Shown one piece after another: positions 30,752-42,655 of a DNA stretch of 64,000 nt. Both the position numbers and the translations under genes were made by a program. Location: NCBI GenBank assembly GCA_026770025.1, contig JAMXDE010000005.1:3286001-3350000 (forward strand), written 5' to 3'. This DNA is from Craspedostauros australis. Taxonomy: Eukaryota; Bacillariophyta; Bacillariophyceae; Mastogloiales; Achnanthaceae. Within the stretch, counting starts at the first letter, position 1, and every line of letters starts with the position of its first letter. Under the pieces are notes generated by a model, which was not told the DNA's origin, did no database searches, and was given only the letters and a program-made list of their open reading frames with translations.

Positions 30752-32947
30752 TCACTCATCCATGGACTCCAGCACACCGAGAGCCTCCTGGACATCGAGA
30801 TCATCCGACACGCGAAACAGCCACGACAGAATATCCGTCGGATCCGACAGCGTCCCCACCTCCTCCCCGAAGGCCCCGAGCTGATCGTACAACGCCGTCG
30901 GCGCGTACTTATCGTCATCTGGCGCGTAGTACGCAATCATGGGAAAGTAGGGCACGTCGACCATATCCTCGCGCATGGCGGACGTGCCATCCATCTTCCA
31001 GACCTCGATCCAGCGTTGCCATCCGAGATACTGCAACAGCTCTGCCAGTTCGTTCCACACGACGGACAGACGCTTGGAATGGCCGCACGTGGGGGATGTG
31101 ATCAATGCGAGGACATGCGCCGTCCGACGTTGCGTGGGGAAGGCATTCTGCAGGACGGTGACGCCGTATTCGTTCGTCGTGGATTGGGCAGGACCGGCGG
31201 AAGGCTGCGCCAACGTGCCGCTCCAGAACTGTTGAAAGAAGGCGGCGACATGCGCAGTGCTGAAGTCGTGGTCGAGACGATAGCGTCGCAGTTGATTCGT
31301 CTGGCGGCGATCGATGATTTGCAGGACGGGCAGGATGGACGGCGGCACCATGTCCTCATCATCATCATCCATGTGAGAAGTTGCCGCATCTCGCGCCTTG
31401 TTGGAACACGCCCATTCATCGATGGGGGACCAGATATCGACATCGAAGGACTTGAGCATGCGCGTATCGGTCGAGGGCACGACGAGACACACCGCGCCTC
31501 GTTGGTGCTGACAGGCATGCCGCAGCGCCTGGATGGCATGACGCGAATCCGATATGGCATCGCGGTTGTGAAAGTCTACGAAGAGGACGGCGTGGACCTT
31601 GACGCGATCGCGCATGGCGATGGGCGCCGTGCTTTGTCGATCGAGCCACATGACGGATGGCGTGAGGGCGGACAGCATGAAGTCGTGCATGCTGGACATG
31701 GCGTTGGTTGTGTCAGCGTCGTGACTGGCGGGTGGTTGCCACGTGGACTGCCACTCAAGTCGCTGCGTTTCATCGTTCACAAGGTATAACCTCAATGTCT
31801 TGTCATCATGGCTGTCGCTGTTTTGAGAAACATCATCATTGTTGTCAGCAGGAGCGCAGTTGTAGAGCAAGCCCGTCAACAGCCTCTGCGTTTGCGACAG
31901 GATGGCCGCGAGCTGATCGAATTCGGAGTATTCCGATGGATACGTCGCGCCATGCGATTCGCGACATTGAACGATGACGTAGTTGGGATCCTTCGTGGTG
32001 GATGCAGCAGTCTGATGATGCGCGTAGGTATCATGATCGCCCATGAGATATCGAATCGCGTCGATCTCCTCTTGTGAATAGTGCGGATTGTACGCGATGG
32101 GCGTGTTGCGAAACAGGATGCTGCTTTGCGCATCAAAGTGATAGAGCTGCACGTAGCGTCGCAGCTGATGTTCGGAGTGGAACTGCACCGGAAATGGCAC
32201 CAAGGTATGTTGCTGCACGTAATCGTACTGCGATGGAGACAGACGCAGCATGCTGTGCAGCAATCCATCCTGCAGCGCTTGCATGGGACCGGCGTAGTCC
32301 GTGATGTTGCTGTTGGCCGAGTCGGTATCGTGGACGCGCACCATCAAGATGGCGGGAACGGCATTGATGCCGAGGCTTTCTGTGAAGTGGGTGCGCGACG
32401 GCATGGTTGCCAGATCGACTTCGAGGAACCATGGGTAGTTGAGGATGTAGTGCCGGTTGGGGAAGTCCTGCATACCATTGTCTGCGTTTGCACTCACCGC
32501 ATGATCGGCCCGAAAGCGAGACACGACGTCGTGGATGGACGCAACCGCCTGCTTCCACCGTCCCAGCATCGCCTGACAGGGCTTGCAGGACGGATCATGC
32601 ACCAGCACCGCGATGAGGTTGGAATGCGAGGGCGACTGCGCAACGCTGACCCGCTCCACGAAGCGCTTCAGATCATCGAGAGACGAGACGCTGTACGTGC
32701 CATCGTGGTTGACGCGCGGTGCTTGCAGATCGTCTTCGCCTGCAGAGTCGGCCTGCTGCTGTTCTTGAGCGGCATCCGCTGACACAACCGGCAGCAGCAG
32801 GAGCGGCAGCAGCAATACCAACAGCAAGAGAAGTGGGGAAGATCGCCTTCGGCTGCCTTTGCGCCATCGCGAGGCTGCAGTCGCCCTTGATGTTGCGATG
32901 AACGGCTCTGTCATGTCGGTCGACTCTGCTGCGTGCTGCAACAACAT
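30752..32947 (-). CDS. Secretory thioredoxin-fold protein with two CxxC/CxxS sites (PDI-like)
   Basis: Single-exon 731-residue protein. A hydrophobic Leu-rich segment (about 39-56) ending VVSADA is a signal peptide or anchor, with the likely real start at Met1 or Met12. A first thioredoxin-like module (about 85-190) has the redox motif CKPC at 121-124. A long middle region with little similarity follows. A second thioredoxin-like module at about 605-700 has CGHS at 621-624, where the second Cys is replaced by Ser, and a VPYFP proline as in the cis-Pro loop. PDI-like proteins form or shuffle disulphides in the ER. The CGHS site could only form mixed disulphides, as in ERp44-type chaperones. 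No ER-retention tail (ends ESMDE). Confidence 0.8.
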   Translation of the reverse strand: MLLQHAAESTDMTEPFIATSRATAASRWRKGSRRRSSPLLLLLVLLLPLLLLPVVSADAAQEQQQADSAGEDDLQAPRVNHDGTYSVSSLDDLKRFVERVSVAQSPSHSNLIAVLVHDPSCKPCQAMLGRWKQAVASIHDVVSRFRADHAVSANADNGMQDFPNRHYILNYPWFLEVDLATMPSRTHFTESLGINAVPAILMVRVHDTDSANSNITDYAGPMQALQDGLLHSMLRLSPSQYDYVQQHTLVPFPVQFHSEHQLRRYVQLYHFDAQSSILFRNTPIAYNPHYSQEEIDAIRYLMGDHDTYAHHQTAASTTKDPNYVIVQCRESHGATYPSEYSEFDQLAAILSQTQRLLTGLLYNCAPADNNDDVSQNSDSHDDKTLRLYLVNDETQRLEWQSTWQPPASHDADTTNAMSSMHDFMLSALTPSVMWLDRQSTAPIAMRDRVKVHAVLFVDFHNRDAISDSRHAIQALRHACQHQRGAVCLVVPSTDTRMLKSFDVDIWSPIDEWACSNKARDAATSHMDDDDEDMVPPSILPVLQIIDRRQTNQLRRYRLDHDFSTAHVAAFFQQFWSGTLAQPSAGPAQSTTNEYGVTVLQNAFPTQRRTAHVLALITSPTCGHSKRLSVVWNELAELLQYLGWQRWIEVWKMDGTSAMREDMVDVPYFPMIAYYAPDDDKYAPTALYDQLGAFGEEVGTLSDPTDILSWLFRVSDDLDVQEALGVLESMDE

Positions 32948-33720
32948 GCGCTGGTGAATGGGCGATCAATTACACGATCCGTCAATCGATTGGTCTTCGC
33001 AGCGATCAGAGAGGTGGCGCAGGTGCGCAAAGTTGTGAGAGTTGTCTTGTGTTGTCAACTGTTCGCACCCAACAAGGCATTCGTAGTTGTGCACAACAGA
33101 CAACGAGCAAGAACGCGCTGTACAAAATCTCGCGCGCTTTTGCTAAAGTTTGGGACCACAAGCAATCGCGGCCGCAACAAGATGCACAGAACAACCAGCT
33201 GCACACTAATGGGCGACATTCATACTCTGGTGGATTAAAATTGGTGGCTAATGTTGTTATTGTAGTGAATTGTGTTAAAAACTGGAATGTCCTTGTATGA
33301 AAATCAAGGCCATCCCAAAAACTGTGATTACTTCTGTGGATGCTCTTCTTGTCGTTGATGGCGTCGTTGTCTGTGATGCTCGTTGTCGCTGGCGCGTGTG
33401 ATTGATGAGCCTCTTCTCGTGGTTTCAAAATGTCAGGCAGAGGAACACACTCGCACTTGGATGTGCGTTCCTCATGCCCATGTCGTTGTGATGGTTGGCA
33501 AGCCCGTGTGTGTGGCTGTGTTAGTGGATTCGTTGATGTTGTTGCTGATCTTGATGTTGGTACATGGGTGCTGATGCTTCCTACGTTGTCAGGCTTGTGG
33601 CTTCCTGTCTCACGTCTTCAAAATTGGGGTTCAGCGTGGACGCAATCACAAGAGGCAAGCAGAGCATCGTGATTGCTGCTGCTGCATCGTGAAAGCGTTC
33701 CACGATCGTGCCATTTTTGT
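32948..33720. other. Intergenic region
   Basis: 0.77 kb upstream of the thioredoxin-fold gene and downstream of the Cys/His-domain gene. No gene, RNA or distinctive repeat recognised. Confidence 0.4.
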
Positions 33721-34905
33721 TCAACGGAAACGGAGGCCCGCCTCATCCTCGTAGACGCCCTGGCAGCGCACTCCCTCGCCCCAGTAGCGCTTGCCGCCAC
33801 CGGCTGGCGACTTGCGGAGGCGGAGGACCTTGATCTTGTGGCGCACGTCTTCGGGGATGTGCTTGCAGTGCTCCACGAGGTGGAAGGCGCTGAGGTTCTG
33901 GGCGGCCTGGTAGATGCGGTCGAGCTTGGTGGGGAAGTACATGCATCCGCGCTGGCGCTGGCGAGGTGGGATGCAGGTGCAGTGCCGGCAACGAATGCCG
34001 ACCTGTCCTTCCACAACCTGCTTGTTGCGGCCCTGGACGCTGCTGTTGGCCTCCTCGAAGTCAGCATCGAACAGCTCGATCTGCTTGCGGATGAGGCACT
34101 GGTACTCCGAGAGCGAGTCTTCGTCGCACTCCATGAACAGCGGGACTGGTTCGCGCTTCTTGTTGTGCTGCACCATCACGCCACCCATGGCAGTCTGCGA
34201 AGCCTGGGATGCGGCGAAGCTAGCGTTGGCAAGTCTGGCTGCCATGAAGGCCTGGTTGCGGAGGTAGGCGGCCGCGACTGCGTTCGCTGATGGAGCTGCG
34301 TTGGCTGTGGTGAAGGCGTTGGTAAGAGCGGCCGATGCTGCGTTGGTGTTGGCGCGGGCACGGGCGTTCATGAGCCTCACCAGATCGAGCTGCTGCTCGA
34401 GGGTGGCGCCTGGCAGAGCCTTGGCGAGGATGGCGGAGGAGGTGGATGGCGTGTCCGAAGCGACCGATGCTCCGCTTGCGTTTGCGCCCGCACTCCTGGT
34501 GAGGGAGGGGGCGAACAGGGTCGGAGATGTGGATCTCAGTGCCTGCAGGGCGGTGGCCTGGCGCAACGCGAGGAGCTGGTTCTCGGCAGAGGAGGCCTTG
34601 GAGACCAGAAGGAGCTGCGCAAGAGCCGCAGTTCTGCTGTTGCCGCTGGCCAACAAGGCCAGCGACAGCATGTTCTGGTCGGCCTGGGAGGAGTTGGTGA
34701 GGCCGAAGCTGGACCCGGCGGAGACTCCGAGGGACTGGCTTGTTGGGGTGATCTGCGCGGGCAACGCGAAGGGGGTCTGCTGCGCGATCAAGGGCGGGGA
34801 AGCAAGTGTCTTCTGAAGAGGAGATCCAATGGGCGACACGCTGTGCACAAACTGCTGTCCTCGCAGCTGTGCGATCAAGGGCGAGTTATCGACGCTGGCG
34901 ACCAT
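33721..34905 (-). CDS. Conserved Cys/His-domain protein of a probable diatom-expanded family
   Basis: Single-exon 394-residue protein. Residues 1-250 are Ala/Ser/Leu/Gln-rich and probably helical or disordered. Residues 254-394 form an ordered domain: SEYQCLIRKQIELFDA, GRNKQVVEGQVGIRCRHC, then CxC, a further Cys, EHCKHIP, and a closing GEGVRCQGVYEDE. The spaced Cys/His (CRHC at 306-309, Cys311, Cys321, HC at 346-347) suggest a zinc-binding fold. I recall this domain as frequent in diatom predicted proteins and of unknown function; that is recollection, not a search result. No catalytic motif is evident, and nuclear or transcription-related roles are speculative. Confidence 0.8.
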   Translation of the reverse strand: MVASVDNSPLIAQLRGQQFVHSVSPIGSPLQKTLASPPLIAQQTPFALPAQITPTSQSLGVSAGSSFGLTNSSQADQNMLSLALLASGNSRTAALAQLLLVSKASSAENQLLALRQATALQALRSTSPTLFAPSLTRSAGANASGASVASDTPSTSSAILAKALPGATLEQQLDLVRLMNARARANTNAASAALTNAFTTANAAPSANAVAAAYLRNQAFMAARLANASFAASQASQTAMGGVMVQHNKKREPVPLFMECDEDSLSEYQCLIRKQIELFDADFEEANSSVQGRNKQVVEGQVGIRCRHCTCIPPRQRQRGCMYFPTKLDRIYQAAQNLSAFHLVEHCKHIPEDVRHKIKVLRLRKSPAGGGKRYWGEGVRCQGVYEDEAGLRFR

Positions 34906-36638
34906 CTTGAAAGTATCTGGGTTTTTGAGAAGAAGCGAATTTGGTCTAGATTGGTTGGGTGTAGTTTGGTCTGGCGTGCTGGGGGCGTGGTTTCGCGAGG
35001 GATGGGGAGACGAGTGGCAGTGACGGATCTGTTGTCGGACGGCGGAGAGGATGGGCTGGTTGAAAACGGGTGGTGAAAACTGTAGCTTTCGCTGTGGGTG
35101 GGGTTGGTGGTGATGATGGCTGTTGCAAAAACTGGATATGGAATCAACTCAACTCTGAACGCACTATTCGTAACACAATCTCTTCAAAAATGGGACGCAA
35201 ACAAAAAGTCCCTTGAGGTTGTGTATGAACGTGCGGTAAACAAAATTGGTTGGTTGCTGTTGTGGGAAGATCAGACCATGCGATGTTGGTGTTTGGTTAG
35301 ATAGTCAGCCTCGTTGGGTTGCTGCTGGCTTGTCTGTGTTGGTTGGGGTTGGTGGTGTCGATGGTGTTGATCGTCCTCAATTGCGATGTGTTTCCGTATC
35401 CGTTTTCGTTGTTGGTGTTGGTGTTGGTGTTGCCGTCTCTCGTCCGTGCCTTTCGCTTTCCCTTGCGTTGGGTGAATTTTATGAAGCAACCATGGAGCAA
35501 AAAAGCACAATGAAAGGAACTGCAACAAATCCAACGTTCACAACACAACACGACACAACACGACACAACACGACACAACACGACACAACACGACACAACA
35601 CAACACAACACAATGCACACAAGGTAAACGTCGTGGTGCCTCTGGCGTATTCCTGCTCGTGCAACAGGTAGCGGAAAACAAAGAATACCGAGCAGCACGC
35701 GCGATACTCCAAACAGAGAAGCAACGCACTAACTTCACGAACCAGGCCAGACATCCAGCATTTCAGCAGCCAGCAGCCACACCCGCACGCGAAGTACCGA
35801 ATGCTACGAGGCACACGTGGCGGCGTTTCTGCGCCACGCCGTTCAAAAGCCTACCAGACCTCACGTGGAACACGAGACATCAAGTCCGCATTAAACGGGA
35901 TGGTGTCAGGAGAGCATCCGCTTCCCAACCTTTGCTCCGAGTTTTTGCGGTTTTGGACCAATCCACGCAACCACGAGGAAAGCGATGCAACGTGACGAAT
36001 GACCACGTATCTCCAAATATCGATGTATTCGTGGAAGTGCCAGGCATGTTGTGTCAGTCAATATTTTTAGCCGGTTTTGCGCAAGAGTGATGTGTTAGAG
36101 CGCGATGAACGAAGGGCCCCAAACGCCTCTCAGGCAATACAATAAGCTTCAAACAGCATTTATAATCGCATCGCATGACCGCATAAGCGATGTTCACGAG
36201 TGTCATCCCGATGTTCTGTTTGTGTCGACAACGCTTCTGGAGTTACTTCTCGGTATAATTAATACCATTCACGATCTGAATTCTTCCGCGAAACGGTACT
36301 CCACAGCGCTCAACTCTCTCTTCTTGACTCGTTTGACTACACTGAAGGTCTGACTTCATATCTATATGCAGGCGTGAATAAATGAGAATGCACTCGTTTT
36401 CAAATCGAGAACCCACAAAGAACCATCAACGAAATCGCATTGCGACCACAATTTGAAGCAAATCGACGCCGACACCACCAAACCAAACAGCAACATCAAC
36501 ACATTCTCATCAGCACCACAACACCATCATCATCAACAGCACAACATCTCCCACAGAGCCGCTTCGGAGCATTCGTATCATACCATTCCCAATTGCCAAC
36601 ACTCATCCTTCGACCGCATCGAAACTCTTTTCCCAACC
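34906..36638. other. 1.7-kb divergent intergenic region
   Basis: Between the Cys/His-domain gene (minus) and CAP-G (plus). It contains the decamer array at 35541-35610 (listed separately) and His/Thr-coding-like CAC/CAA-rich sequence before the CAP-G start (36480-36560), which is probably 5' UTR. No supportable gene. Confidence 0.4.
35541..35610. repeat. 10-bp tandem repeat, CGACACAACA
   Basis: Five perfect CGACACAACA decamers (35551-35600) flanked on each side by a CAACACAACA variant, seven units in all. Noncoding. Confidence 0.95.
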
Positions 36639-39600
36639 ATGAGAGTGCAACAGGCTCTCGAGAAGCTGCTGCAGCAGCAGTTCGAGGCTCATCAGGTGGA
36701 TCGCAAGTCGACGGCGACGCGATCAAGCACCATCCGCAAGAAGATCAAGGCGCTCGAACTCAACCATGCCATGCAGGGCATGAGGTTGCAGAAGGGCGCC
36801 TCATCTAGCAACAGCAATGGCAATAGCGACGACGATGGCAATGATATTCATGAGATCGTGGCCTCCATCTTGACGCGATACGTGGATACCATCATGGCCG
36901 TGCCGGTCAAGGCCGACAATCAGAAGGTCATGCAGCGCATCATGGATTTGCTGGCCTGCGTGGCAACCACTTACGCGGAGGCGACGGATGCGGTGGTTGC
37001 GCGTGCGACCGAATTCTCCACCGTCCTGCTGGAGCGTGTGCGAGCCCAGGCGTGTCAGCTGCTGGGCATGCTCTGCAAGCATCTCGCGCAGAATGTGCAG
37101 GACGATCACAAAGGAGGAGCCAGCGATGAGTCGAGCGAATGGATGCACGAGAGTCTCGACGACATGAAGGCCACGCTCGTGGACAGGCTCACCGACAAGA
37201 GCCAATCCGTGCGTTGCGCCGCAATCAAGGCCACCGGTCACTGCTTCTCTGCGCCATCTTCGTGGTCTGCAGATGACAACGACCATGATTGTGGTGACGA
37301 TGATGATAGTTGTGATGACACAGATATGAACGAAGAGAAAGACGGCGAGGAGAAGGATGAGCTGCTCGAGGCTTTGACGTGGAGCGTGTGGCATGACCCC
37401 TCCATCACCAACCGTGTCGCTGCCTTGGCTGCACTCCCGATCACGCAGGAAACCTTGGATCACATCATCGTGCGCATCCGCGATGTGAAAATGAAGGTCC
37501 GAATCCAAGCCCTCGACGTCCTGCGAACCAACGTGCAATCCATCTCCGATCTGTCCAAGGACCAGCTGGCGGACATCGTACGCTCCGGTCTCTCTACGAG
37601 GTACGTACGACTGTGTGAATCTGCTTGGATTGCTATGCTTGCATTACTGTGGCTGTCTGTGCCAGCTGCATTAAGTTACTCCCGTGGATGCAGGAAGCAT
37701 GCGCAAACTACCAAGCCAGCAAGTGCACGAATCGTCCCATGGCTTGCAGTCTCTTGGTCGGTGAAAGGGTCGCACGCAACATGATATCCTTGCCATGTTC
37801 TTACAACCTCAACGCGAATAACATTGCACAACTTCACTGCACCCCCTTCTCCATTTCCTTGTTTGAACAGATGTGAAGATACGAAGAAGGCAACGGCAAA
37901 GTTGATCTGCGAGCATTGGATGAAGAGCTGCCAATTCGACCCCATCCTGCTGCTGCGCAACTTCGATGTGATCGAGCACGAAGACGAATGCGAGAAGGTG
38001 ATCAAGATCGTGGTGGAGGCGTCGAAGGAATCAGAATCGGATGCGTTGGAGAATTTGAGCGATCCGGAGATCCGTTCGTTCTGCTCCTGCATCGAACCGT
38101 CTATCCGACCCATCGATTCCGTTGACGGGATCTGCGATCCCACCACGCTCCTATTTGCTCGCGTGGTGCTGTCGGCAATGTCCGAAGGAGAGGCGGTACC
38201 GTCGCATGAGCGCGAAAGGATGATCGCCAAGCTCGTGCCAGACATTCCCATTCTGTGCGAGGTGTACGGCATCCACTCCAAGTGGCTCATGGAGGCCATC
38301 GCAAGCCAGGATGCTCAGCAGGAGGAGAAGATGACCTTCATCTGCTTGCAGCTGCTGCATGTGTCCAAGATGACCGGTCTGCAAGAAGAGGGCAGCCGCC
38401 GTCACTTCTCCAAGGTGATGAAGAGCATGCTGAGCTCCATCACGACGCCCGACGATCTGGTCGAAGGCAGCATCGAAGCTCTGCGCGTTGCGTATGGTGA
38501 CGACAAGGCGTTCATGGACATCATCAAGCAGATCATCTCCTCGATTCAAGAGAATCAGACCGAGATGGAAGGCCAAGACGATCAGGAGGGCACCATCGAC
38601 ATTTCGTGCACGGTTCGCATCCTATCCATCTTCGCGATCGTGTTGGAGAACGCCTCCGCCCGTCTTGCGACTCCCGCATTCATCAAGGATGCTTCCGAGC
38701 ATGTGATACCTGCCGTGAGTCACGACAACGACTTGGTCCGAGAAGCCGCAATCAGCTGCCTTGGCAAGCTCGGCATGCTGACTGACGAACGCACCCTGCT
38801 CAATGACTTCCGCCCCATCCTCCTGCAGGTGGCACATGACGAGAAGGAAACGCTGGAAATTCGAAGTCAGGCATTGCTGGCCCTGTCGGACTGGACCATG
38901 CTGTTCCAGGACGTGATGGAAGCTTACGAGACCGCAAACGGCAAGACGGTGAGTTTGATGGACATCATCAACACGATGATCCAGCATTCATCCAAAGCCG
39001 TCGTTGCCATCGCCGCCGAAGTGGTCGCCAAACTCCATTTCGTGGGACGGTTCTGCGACAGCTCGCTGCTCGCCAAGCTGGTCGCGCTGTACTTCGATCC
39101 GACCATGCTGCAAGATGGTGGCGATGATGCGGAAACCGGCAGCAACGGTGCCTCGAAGGAGGTCGGAAGCCCCGTGCGATTGCAGCAGATGCTGAGCCTG
39201 TTCTTCCCCGCGTACTGCTTGAAATCGAGCGACGGACGCGATGCCTTCCTGGAATGCATCGAGGAAGCCTTGGCCATCACAGTGAACCGACCGAAGCCGA
39301 AGGCATCAAGGGGCAAGAAGAATGCTGGGCGTGCGAAGAGGACATCGACCGCTTTGCCTTTGCCTCGCATCGTCGACTTCGTCTGGTCCATCGTCGAGAG
39401 CAGCGAAGCCAGTGCCGATGCGGAGCGCTCCTGCAGCATCGATCTGCGTGTTTTGCTGCAAGTCGCTGCGTTCCTCAACAGACCGGATGCAACGATGACC
39501 GTCACGAATCTGCGAAGTCTGTGCAAGCTGATCGGCGATCAGGATCTGGACTTGGAGGCTGAAGAGACGCGGCACTTGGTGCGCCTGAGAGATGCCATGG

Positions 39601-39857
39601 AAGATCTCGGAGCCGTCGTGGAAGATCCCACTGCACTCAAGCATCTCGAACGCATGCATGACCTGTTGGAAGAAATCGAGGAAGACGACATCGAAGACGA
39701 AGTTGTGGACGATGGATCAGAGACGGAGACGGAAGATGAAGGCGACGATGATCTTTGTGACAAGGAGAATGAGACATCAGCAGTTGTGGGCAAGAACAAG
39801 CCCCATCGTGCGCGTCGCGGCGCGTTGGGGAATGCCAACCATGAATGTCTGTACTAA
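36639..39857 (+). CDS. NCAPG: Condensin complex subunit 3 (CAP-G / Ycg1), HEAT-repeat protein
   Basis: Two exons, 36639-37600 and 37871-39857 (intron GTACGT...ACAG, 270 bp), join as STR-CEDTKKATAK and give 982 residues. CAP-G is the HEAT-repeat subunit of condensin that clamps DNA and compacts chromosomes in mitosis. Evidence: length near the family norm, alpha-helical HEAT-like repeats throughout (SQSVRCAAIKATG, DPSITNRVAALAALPI, KMKVRIQALDVLR), the Cnd3-type second half (LVREAAISCLGKLGMLTDE, LEIRSQALLALSDW), and a strongly acidic C-terminus followed by a basic tail. A His/Asp-rich acidic insert sits at about residues 208-245. The start is the first ATG that leaves the helical N-terminus intact; the frame is open upstream but lacks a better start. 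Confidence 0.88.
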
Positions 39858-40343
39858 ATATGTAGTATCATGTGTGACATCTCCTCCATGGAATACCGTG
39901 TTTGAGAACGGCATCAACAAGAATTCGATCGCCAAAGAAGGAAGAGCTACTCGATGAATATGATTGGGTAAAGAAGATATGATCAATCGAGTCAAGTGAT
40001 AGGTTAAATCCCGGTGTGCTTGACATTTGCGTGCCTTTGTTGACACCATTCGTGACTGAGTCAACTGCCAACCGTGACGCCATCAAGATGTTTGGTCATC
40101 ACAGACAAGCGACGTGGTTTCTGTGGGTTGATTGATTGATGGGTGATCGTGGATGATCATCAGTGGAGTGAGGAAAGGATCTCTTTCGTCTCATAGTCCC
40201 AAAGCAGGTGGCGATACTGATTGGGCTTGGACTTCGAGTGCGTGTTGTGCTCTCCCATCATAATACTGCATTGTGTTACATTGCATTGCATCCAACAAGT
40301 GAGTGCGCAGGTGCGGAGGCATTGCATCACATCACATCACAGC
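39858..40343. other. Intergenic region between CAP-G and prolidase
   Basis: 0.49 kb; both neighbours are on the plus strand. A TTGATTGATTGATGG repeat at 40128-40142. No gene or clear promoter motif. Confidence 0.4.
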
Positions 40344-42203
40344 ATGACGTTCCTGTCCATGGGAAAAGATACCTACAGGGTCCCGCTGGAGCTATTCCAG
40401 GAGAACCGAGCGAGGCTGGTGAAAGAGCTGGAGGCCACGCAAGCCCCGGCTGGTTCCGTCATCTTCCTGCGCGGCGGAGTGTCCCTGCTGCGCAACGACT
40501 CCGATCACGAGCCCCTGTTTCGGCAGGAGTCCTACTTCTGGTGGCTGATGGGCGTCAAGGAGCCGGACTGCGCCTGCATGATCCAGCTCGCCACGGGCCG
40601 CACCACGCTCTTCGTTCCCAACCTGCCTGCGGAGTACGCCACCATCATGGGACCCTTGCGGACGTGCGAGCAATGGAAGGACCTGTATCAGGTGGACGAC
40701 GTACTCTACACCGATGATGTGGATGTCACGCTCGAGGCCGCGATCCAGTCGCCCACCAACGGATCGTCTCCCAAGGTGCTCGTGCTGCGTGGCACCAACT
40801 CGGACTCCGGGAATCAGTACCAACCGCCCTCGTTTGAATCGGAAGCGGTCACAAAGTCGCTGGATGAGGCCATTCTCTTTCCCATCTTCGCGGAATGCCG
40901 CGTCATCAAGAGCCCCAAGGAGCTCGTGCTGCTGCAGCAGACCGCGCGCATCACGTCATTCGCCCACGCCTACGTCATGCGCAACACCAAGCCGGGCATG
41001 ATGGAGTACCAATGCGAGAGTCTCTTCCAGCATTACGCATACTACAACTACGGATCGCGGCTTGTCGCCTACACCTCCATCTGCGGTTGTGGACCCAACG
41101 CCGCCGTCCTGCATTACGGTCACGCAGGCGAACCCAACTCGCGACAGCTGGCGGAGCATGACAACTGCCTGTTCGACATGGGCGCCGAGTACATGTGCTA
41201 CGCCTCCGACATCACCTGCAGCTTTCCTGCTAATGGAAAATTCACTGACAAGTACAGACCCATCTACCAGGCCGTGCTGGACGCCCAGATCGCCGTGTAC
41301 AACATGGTGCGCCCTGGCACTTCGTGGGTGGATTGTCACAAGGCCGCCGAGGCTGAGATTCTCAAGGCCCTGCAGGTGGTGGGCATCGTTAAGGTTCCGG
41401 CGGGAACCTCCATCATGCAGCTCGTGGAACAGCGGTTGGGGGCGGTCTTCATGCCGCACGGGATGGGGCATTTCATCGGTATTGATTGTCATGATGGTAC
41501 GTGCGTGCTTGTGTGTGCATGCGTGCATGCATGCATGTATGTATGTGGTGTCGTTTGGGCATAATGTGGGGATTTGCATGTATGCGTGCATGTGCCTATC
41601 CTTGCGTGCAAGCGTGCGTGCATGCATGTATGCGTACTGTTGAAGAATATACACGGCTGTATCCTTGTTCAAAAGAGGTGCAAAGCAAACGTATGGAGTA
41701 CGCTGGATTGACTCACAACTCTCTTCCATTTTCATCTCCCATTTTCGTCCCCGCTTTCATCCATCCACATGCACATGTACATCCACGCAAATGCCTCAAC
41801 AGTCGGCGGATACCTCCCAGGACACCAGGAACGGATCATGCAGCCGGGACTGCGGTCGTTGCGAACGGCTCGGATCCTGCAGAAGAACATGGTGCTGACC
41901 GTCGAACCTGGATGCTATTTCATCGACCACCTCTTGGATGGCGCGCTGGCTGGACCGCTGGGAGCCTATCTCAACGCGGACCTCCTCAAGGAGTACCGAG
42001 GGTACGGAGGCGTGCGGCTGGAGGACATGATCGTCGTCACGGACGAGGGATGCATTAACTACTCCTTCTGTCCACGCACCGTGGAGGAGGTAGAGCTTGT
42101 CGTGGGCGGTGGCAAATGGCCGCCGCTTGTGGACAAGGCACCGGAGCTGCGGCGGCAGGGACTCTGCGATCCCGTCCCAATCGGGCCACCGCCGTCTCTT
42201 TGA
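40344..42203 (+). CDS. PEPD: Xaa-Pro dipeptidase (prolidase)
   Basis: Two exons, 40344-41496 and 41803-42203 (intron GTACGT...ACAG, 306 bp, phase 1), join as [13 protein letters not shown] and give 517 residues, near human PEPD (493). Prolidase hydrolyses dipeptides with C-terminal proline, a cytosolic step in recycling proline. It has the pita-bread fold with two metal ions; visible ligand motifs are [19 protein letters not shown] (two Asp), [10 protein letters not shown] (His), TVEPGCYF (Glu) and [11 protein letters not shown] (Glu). The N-terminal creatinase-like domain spans about 10-170 ([17 protein letters not shown]). The intron is full of GCAT/GTAT simple repeats. Confidence 0.95.
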
Positions 42204-42655
42204 ACATACAGATTGGACGAATCATTGGAGAGATTCTGCCAATGGCCCATTTTGAGTATGTAGCTATATGATTAGATTTTGTGACTCTTGTTCAAATGAT
42301 CGCTACGGACAAGGATCGTGTGCAATTCAAGACTACACGACGCTCTTTGACAAGTTGCATGATTGGCGATCGAAGATTCAAGTGGTGTGACCATGCCATG
42401 GCGCACTAATCAATAATCGAGCTTCCCTTCACTGCGACCAAGCCGAGCCGTGAACATTCGTGCCCTCTTTCTTCCTTGTTTGCGGGCGTCCGCAGTGCAA
42501 AGTCAAAAGCCACTCGTAACATGAACCAGCGCCAGCACAATGCGGCCGTGGCATCCATCAAATGCTTTGCTGGACATTCGCAGCATACATAAACCTGGTA
42601 TCAGGCGAGTATCAGAGGAGTCTTCGATAGCCGTGTAGCGCTGTCGATGTACAAA
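42204..42655. other. Convergent 3' flanks
   Basis: 0.45 kb between the stops of prolidase and the SGNH-like gene; nothing recognised. Confidence 0.4.

Noticed and set aside
41497-41802. GCAT/GTAT repeats suggesting a mobile element in prolidase
   Set aside because: They lie wholly within a GT-AG intron whose removal restores HDVGGY; simple repeat, no element ends.
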